A stretch of 7,963 nucleotides of DNA from an uncultured Methylocystaceae bacterium (GTDB lineage: Bacteria; Pseudomonadota; Alphaproteobacteria; Rhizobiales; Beijerinckiaceae), in assembly GCA_945956975.1 (NCBI GenBank), contig CAMFKC010000085.1:1-7963 (forward strand), in the 5' to 3' direction. Below the pieces are notes generated by a model. The model saw only the letters and a list, made by a program, of their open reading frames with translations, ran no database searches and was not told the DNA's origin. The position numbers and the translations under genes were made by a program. Shown in pieces: positions 5,286 to 7,963 of the stretch (positions are counted from its first letter, which is position 1; every line of letters starts with the position of its first letter).

Positions 5286-5825
5286 ATGTCTGAGGCGGAG
5301 GGCGACCAGCCCATGGGTTGGCGCGCGGATGTTTTTTCGGTGCTCAAGCGCCACGACGTGCGCCATGTCGCCTATGTACCCGACGCCGGCCATGCGGCCG
5401 CAATCGAAATGGCTGTCGCCGATCCCGACATCAATGCCGTCGCCCTGACGACCGAAGAAGAGGGCATCGGCTACCTCGCCGGCGCCTGGCTCGGCGGCGA
5501 ACGCGGCGCGCTGCTGATGCAATCCTCCGGCGTCGGCAATTGCATCAACATGCTGGCGCTGCCGAACGCGGGGCGCTTTCCGCTGCTGATGGCGGTGACG
5601 ATGCGCGGCGACTGGGCGGAGTTCAATCCGTGGCAGAACCCGATGGGGCAGGCGACGGAAAAGGCGCTGAACATGATGGGCGTGCTGACCTGGCGCGCCG
5701 ACCGCGCCGAGGACGTGGAGCCGTTGTTGCACGGCGCGGCGTCCATGGCCTTCAACGGCGATTGCGCCTGCGCCGTTCTGCTCGGGCAGAGATTGATCGG
5801 CGAGAAGCAATGGGTGAAGAAATGA
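5286..5825 (+). CDS. Thiamine-diphosphate decarboxylase alpha subunit (sulfopyruvate/phosphonopyruvate decarboxylase type)
   Basis: This is a 179-residue protein with the N-terminal pyrimidine-binding (PYR) domain of ThDP enzymes. TTEEEGIGYLAGAWLGG (55-71) contains the glutamate (58 or 59) that activates the cofactor's N1'. MQSSGVGNCINML (78-90) closely follows the pattern of ComD-type sulfopyruvate decarboxylase alpha subunits. A single-domain subunit of this size needs a separate PP-domain partner, and the next gene provides one with a 4-bp ATGA overlap, indicating translational coupling and a heteromeric enzyme. The start has GGGAG 6 nt upstream. The chain probably decarboxylates a 2-oxo acid bearing a sulfo, phospho or similar group. 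No coenzyme M, taurine or phosphonate genes are visible here, so the substrate is not determined. Confidence 0.85.
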   Translation: MSEAEGDQPMGWRADVFSVLKRHDVRHVAYVPDAGHAAAIEMAVADPDINAVALTTEEEGIGYLAGAWLGGERGALLMQSSGVGNCINMLALPNAGRFPLLMAVTMRGDWAEFNPWQNPMGQATEKALNMMGVLTWRADRAEDVEPLLHGAASMAFNGDCACAVLLGQRLIGEKQWVKK

Positions 5826-6403
5826 ACGGCCTCGATCGCCGCGACGCCGTCGCGCGCCTGCTCGCGCGGCGCAGCCTCGATCTCCTCGTCGTCACCGGCC
5901 TCGGCTCGCCCGCCTACGATGTGATGGCGGCGGGCGACGACGACCGTAATTTCTATCTCTGGGGCGCGATGGGCGGCGCTGCCATGGTCGGCCTCGGCCT
6001 CGCCAAGGCGCAGCCGCAGAAATCGGTCCTGGTCGTCACCGGCGACGCCGAGGCGATGATGGGGCTCGGCGCCTTCGCCACGATCGCCGTGCAGAAGCCC
6101 GCCAATCTCACCATCGCCGTCCTCGACAACGGCCACTACGGCGAGACGGGCATGCAGGCGAGCCACACCGGCATGGGCATTGAGCTCGATCGCGTCGCCG
6201 CCAGCATGGGCTTCGCCTGGACGGAATCCATCTCCGATCTCTCGGGCGTCGACGCCCTGCACAACAGGCTTGCTGCGCGCGAGGGCGTGGGGCTCGCGGT
6301 GCTGAAGATCAGGGCGGAGAATCCCCCGCGCGTCCTGCCGCCGCGCGATGGCGCGCATCTGAAGAACCGCTTTCGCGCGGCGCTCGGCTTCCCCGTTTCG
6401 TAG
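5822..6403 (+). CDS. Thiamine-diphosphate decarboxylase beta subunit (sulfopyruvate/phosphonopyruvate decarboxylase type)
   Basis: This is a 193-residue PP domain that binds the diphosphate and Mg2+ of ThDP. After DLLVVTGLGSPAYDVM (20-35) and NFYLWGAMGGAAMVGLGLA (43-61) comes the cofactor motif: GDAEAMMGLGAFATIAV (74-90) followed by NLTIAVLDNGHYGETG (95-110). The usual GDG is GDA here; Asp75 and Asn103 would be the metal ligands. It pairs with the preceding PYR-domain gene, sharing the ATGA at 5822-5825. An in-frame ATG at 5810 (MGEEMNG) is an alternative start with a comparable ribosome site. Homologous fused or split enzymes include sulfopyruvate decarboxylase (ComE) and phosphonopyruvate decarboxylase. 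The substrate cannot be assigned from sequence, but the two-subunit architecture is clear. Confidence 0.85.
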   Translation: MNGLDRRDAVARLLARRSLDLLVVTGLGSPAYDVMAAGDDDRNFYLWGAMGGAAMVGLGLAKAQPQKSVLVVTGDAEAMMGLGAFATIAVQKPANLTIAVLDNGHYGETGMQASHTGMGIELDRVAASMGFAWTESISDLSGVDALHNRLAAREGVGLAVLKIRAENPPRVLPPRDGAHLKNRFRAALGFPVS

Positions 6404-6428
6404 CGCGCGCCGATTTCGCATGGCGGTC

Positions 6429-6460
6429 AGGCGCGGCGGCGTTTGCTATCCGCCGCGCCT
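6429..6460 (+). terminator. Strong hairpin after the ThDP operon, possible terminator
   Basis: AGGCGCGGCGG (6429-6439) and CCGCCGCGCCT (6450-6460) form a perfect 11-bp stem with a 10-nt loop, 26 nt after the stop of the beta subunit. The 3' flank (TCGCTAAG) lacks a T-tract, so it is not a canonical intrinsic terminator. Its strength and its place between two transcription units still make a termination or mRNA-stabilising role plausible. Confidence 0.5.
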
Positions 6461-6504
6461 TCGCTAAGAAGCAGCCAAGGCATCAGAGCGAGGGCAAGCA
6501 GACC

Positions 6505-7662
6505 ATGAGCGTCTCGAACAATTTTCACGAAATCCGCGACGCCGTTCGCTCGCTCTGCGCGGAATTTCCGGCCGAATATCACCGCAAGATCGACGAGGCG
6601 CGCGGCTATCCGGAAGAATTCGTGGATGCGCTGACGAAGGCCGGCTGGATGGCCGCGCTGATCCCGGAAAGCTACGGCGGTTCGGGCCTCGGCCTCACCG
6701 AGGCCTCTGTCATCATGGAAGAGATCAACCGGTCCGGCGGCAATTCGGGCGCCTGCCACGGGCAGATGTACAACATGAACACGCTGATCCGGCACGGCTC
6801 GGAGGCGCAGCGCCAGAAGTTCCTGCCGCGCATCGCCAGCGGAGAGATCCGCCTGCAGTCGATGGGCGTGACGGAACCGACGACCGGAACGGACACGACG
6901 CGCATCAAGACGACGGCGACGAAAAAGGGCGACCGCTACGTCATCAACGGCCAGAAGGTCTGGATCTCGCGCATCCAGCACTCCGACTACATGATCCTGC
7001 TCGCGCGCACGACGCCGCTCGACCAGGTGAAGAAGAAGTCCGAGGGCATGTCGATCTTCATCGTCGACATCAAGGAAGCCATGAAGACCGGCCTGACGGT
7101 GCGGCCCATCCTCAACATGGTCAATCACGAGACCAACGAACTCTTCTTCGACAACCTTGAAATTCCCGAGGAGAACCTGATCGGCGAGGAGGGGCAGGGC
7201 TTCAAGTACATCCTCACCGGCCTCAACGCCGAGCGCATCCTGATCGCGGCCGAATGCATCGGCGACGGCTACTGGTTCGTCGACAAGGTGACCGCCTATG
7301 CGAAGGAGCGCGTGGTGTTCGGCCGCCCGATTGGCCAGAACCAGGGCGTGCAATTCCCGATCGCGGAAAGCTACATCGAGGTCGAGGCCGCCAATCTCAT
7401 GCGGTTTGAGGCGTGCCGCCTGTACGACGCGGGCGAGCCCTGCGGCGCGCAGGCCAACATGTCGAAATATCTTGCCGCCAAGGCTTCATGGGAGGCGGCC
7501 AACGCCTGCATCCAGTTCCACGGCGGCTTCGGCTTCGCCTGCGAATACGATGTCGAGCGCAAGTTCCGCGAGACGCGGCTCTACCAGGTGGCGCCGATCT
7601 CGACGAATTTGATTTTGAGCTTCGTGGCGGAGCATGTGCTGGGGCTGCCGCGGTCGTTCTGA
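6505..7662 (+). CDS. Acyl-CoA dehydrogenase
   Basis: This is a 385-residue flavoenzyme of standard family length that oxidises an acyl-CoA thioester at C2-C3 and passes electrons to ETF. Visible landmarks: the helical N-terminal domain with YGGSGLGL (57-64), the beta-domain flavin motif MGVTEPTTGTD (120-130) and KVWISR (151-156), and the C-terminal helical domain with ERVVFGRPIGQNQGVQF (268-284) and QFHGGFGF (337-344). Glu243 in LNAERILIA sits where isovaleryl- and long-chain dehydrogenases have their catalytic base, while the medium-chain Glu376 position is Pro364 (LYQVAPIST). This suggests a branched- or long-chain-like active site. The ATG has AGGG 10 nt upstream. The gene stands alone, bounded by the 6429-6460 hairpin and the 7671-7765 palindrome. 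The exact acyl substrate is unknown. Confidence 0.92.
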   Translation: MSVSNNFHEIRDAVRSLCAEFPAEYHRKIDEARGYPEEFVDALTKAGWMAALIPESYGGSGLGLTEASVIMEEINRSGGNSGACHGQMYNMNTLIRHGSEAQRQKFLPRIASGEIRLQSMGVTEPTTGTDTTRIKTTATKKGDRYVINGQKVWISRIQHSDYMILLARTTPLDQVKKKSEGMSIFIVDIKEAMKTGLTVRPILNMVNHETNELFFDNLEIPEENLIGEEGQGFKYILTGLNAERILIAAECIGDGYWFVDKVTAYAKERVVFGRPIGQNQGVQFPIAESYIEVEAANLMRFEACRLYDAGEPCGAQANMSKYLAAKASWEAANACIQFHGGFGFACEYDVERKFRETRLYQVAPISTNLILSFVAEHVLGLPRSF

Positions 7663-7670
7663 TCAACATA

Positions 7671-7765
7671 CCTCATGCTGAGGAGGCCGCGCAGCGGCCG
7701 TCTCGAAGCATGGCGTCACCGGCCATCCTTCGAGACGCAGCCTTCGGCTGCTCCTCAGGGTGAGG
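7671..7765. repeat. 95-bp interspersed palindromic repeat with four nested arms
   Basis: The outer arms CCTCATGCTGAGGAG (7671-7685) and CTCCTCAGGGTGAGG (7751-7765) are complementary at 13 of 15 positions. The inner arms CGTCTCGAAGCATGG (7699-7713) and CCATCCTTCGAGACG (7723-7737) match at 14 of 15. Between them lie two small hairpins: GGCCGC-GCA-GCGGCC (7685-7699) and GCAGCC-TTC-GGCTGC (7737-7751). The whole folds into a clover-leaf. From memory the outer and inner arm sequences belong to a palindromic element common in Rhizobiales intergenic regions. It lies between convergent genes and could end transcription from both sides. Confidence 0.85.
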
Positions 7766-7776
7766 ACGCCTGAAAA

Positions 7777-7963
7777 CTAGACGATCACCACCTTCGCTTC
7801 GCCCGCGCTCACACGCCCGATCACCCGCGCGAACGGATAGCCTTCGCCCACGATCCGCGCCGCGATCTCCTCCGCGCGCTCGGCCTTGCAGGCGACCAGC
7901 AGGCCGCCGGAGGTCTGCGCGTCCGTCAGCAGATGCCGCCGCCACTCGTCGCAGCCTTCCGGC
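7777..7963 (-). CDS. selD: Selenide, water dikinase (partial, C-terminal 62 codons including stop)
   Basis: Only the 3' end is in the window, read leftwards to a TAG at 7779-7777. The visible part contains HLLTDAQTSGGLLVACKAE, the hallmark of the C-terminal AIRS-like domain of SelD (usually DPQTSGGLL), and ends with VIGRVSAGEAKVVIV. SelD uses ATP to turn selenide into selenophosphate, the selenium donor for selenocysteine-tRNA and for 2-selenouridine in tRNA. The N-terminal catalytic Cys/Sec and the Lys lie outside the window. The gene converges with the acyl-CoA dehydrogenase gene; the 95-bp palindrome separates them. The identity is firm because of the motif; nothing can be said on its start or whether it is a selenoprotein. 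Confidence 0.9.
   Translation of the reverse strand, partial: PEGCDEWRRHLLTDAQTSGGLLVACKAERAEEIAARIVGEGYPFARVIGRVSAGEAKVVIV

Noticed and set aside
6404..6504. Promoter for the acyl-CoA dehydrogenase gene
   Set aside because: No convincing -35/-10 pair or TGATCC-type element was found; only the 6429-6460 hairpin stands out.
7671..7765. CRISPR repeat or transposon end
   Set aside because: Only one unit with nested inverted arms is present; there is no regular repeat-spacer pattern, transposase gene or target-site duplication.
7673..7945. 90-codon minus-strand open frame at the right edge
   Set aside because: It runs through the palindromic repeat and is out of frame with selD, whose QTSGGLL motif fixes the correct frame ending at 7777.

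Overview
The window looks like a chromosomal segment of a high-GC alphaproteobacterium, most likely Hyphomicrobiales (Rhizobiales). Three things suggest this: strongly GC-biased third codon positions, an RpoE/ECF11-like sigma factor next to its usual flavoprotein-DUF1365 partner genes, and a palindromic repeat of a type I recall from Bradyrhizobium/Methylocystis-like genomes. No rRNA, tRNA, CRISPR array, insertion sequence or phage gene was seen. The species cannot be fixed from the sequence alone.

Positions 1-4675 form a putative sigma-E (singlet-oxygen type) regulon. A partial ECF sigma gene leaves the window on the left, on the minus strand. Divergent from it are a FAD-dependent oxidoreductase and a DUF1365 protein, which overlap by a GTGA. 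Converging on these from the right is a second overlapping pair on the minus strand: a CFA-synthase-family methyltransferase and a six-helix membrane protein of unknown function. The 3' ends of the two pairs overlap by 82 bp. Divergent from the methyltransferase is a small exported DUF2147 protein. Both divergent intergenic regions hold sequences resembling the Rhodobacter sphaeroides sigma-E promoter (TGATCC, 18 nt, TAgA/TAAGA). In the first region the two -35 boxes form one back-to-back palindrome. A plausible model is that the sigma factor activates itself and a membrane-lipid modification module: methyl transfer to, and oxidation of, fatty acyl chains. In Rhodobacter the sigma-E-adjacent flavoprotein/DUF1365 genes and a CFA-like enzyme are tied to the singlet-oxygen response and furan fatty acids.

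Positions 4743-6403 are metabolic: a nucleoside 2-deoxyribosyltransferase-family protein, then the two subunits of a thiamine-diphosphate decarboxylase of the sulfopyruvate/phosphonopyruvate decarboxylase type, coupled by an ATGA overlap. Short GC-rich hairpins sit just upstream of the ribosome binding sites of two of these genes. A strong 11-bp-stem hairpin follows the operon.

Positions 6505-7662 encode an acyl-CoA dehydrogenase whose catalytic glutamate appears to be in the helix-G position. It is followed by a 95-bp four-arm palindromic repeat, then by the 3' end of a convergent selD gene (selenide, water dikinase), which runs off the right edge.
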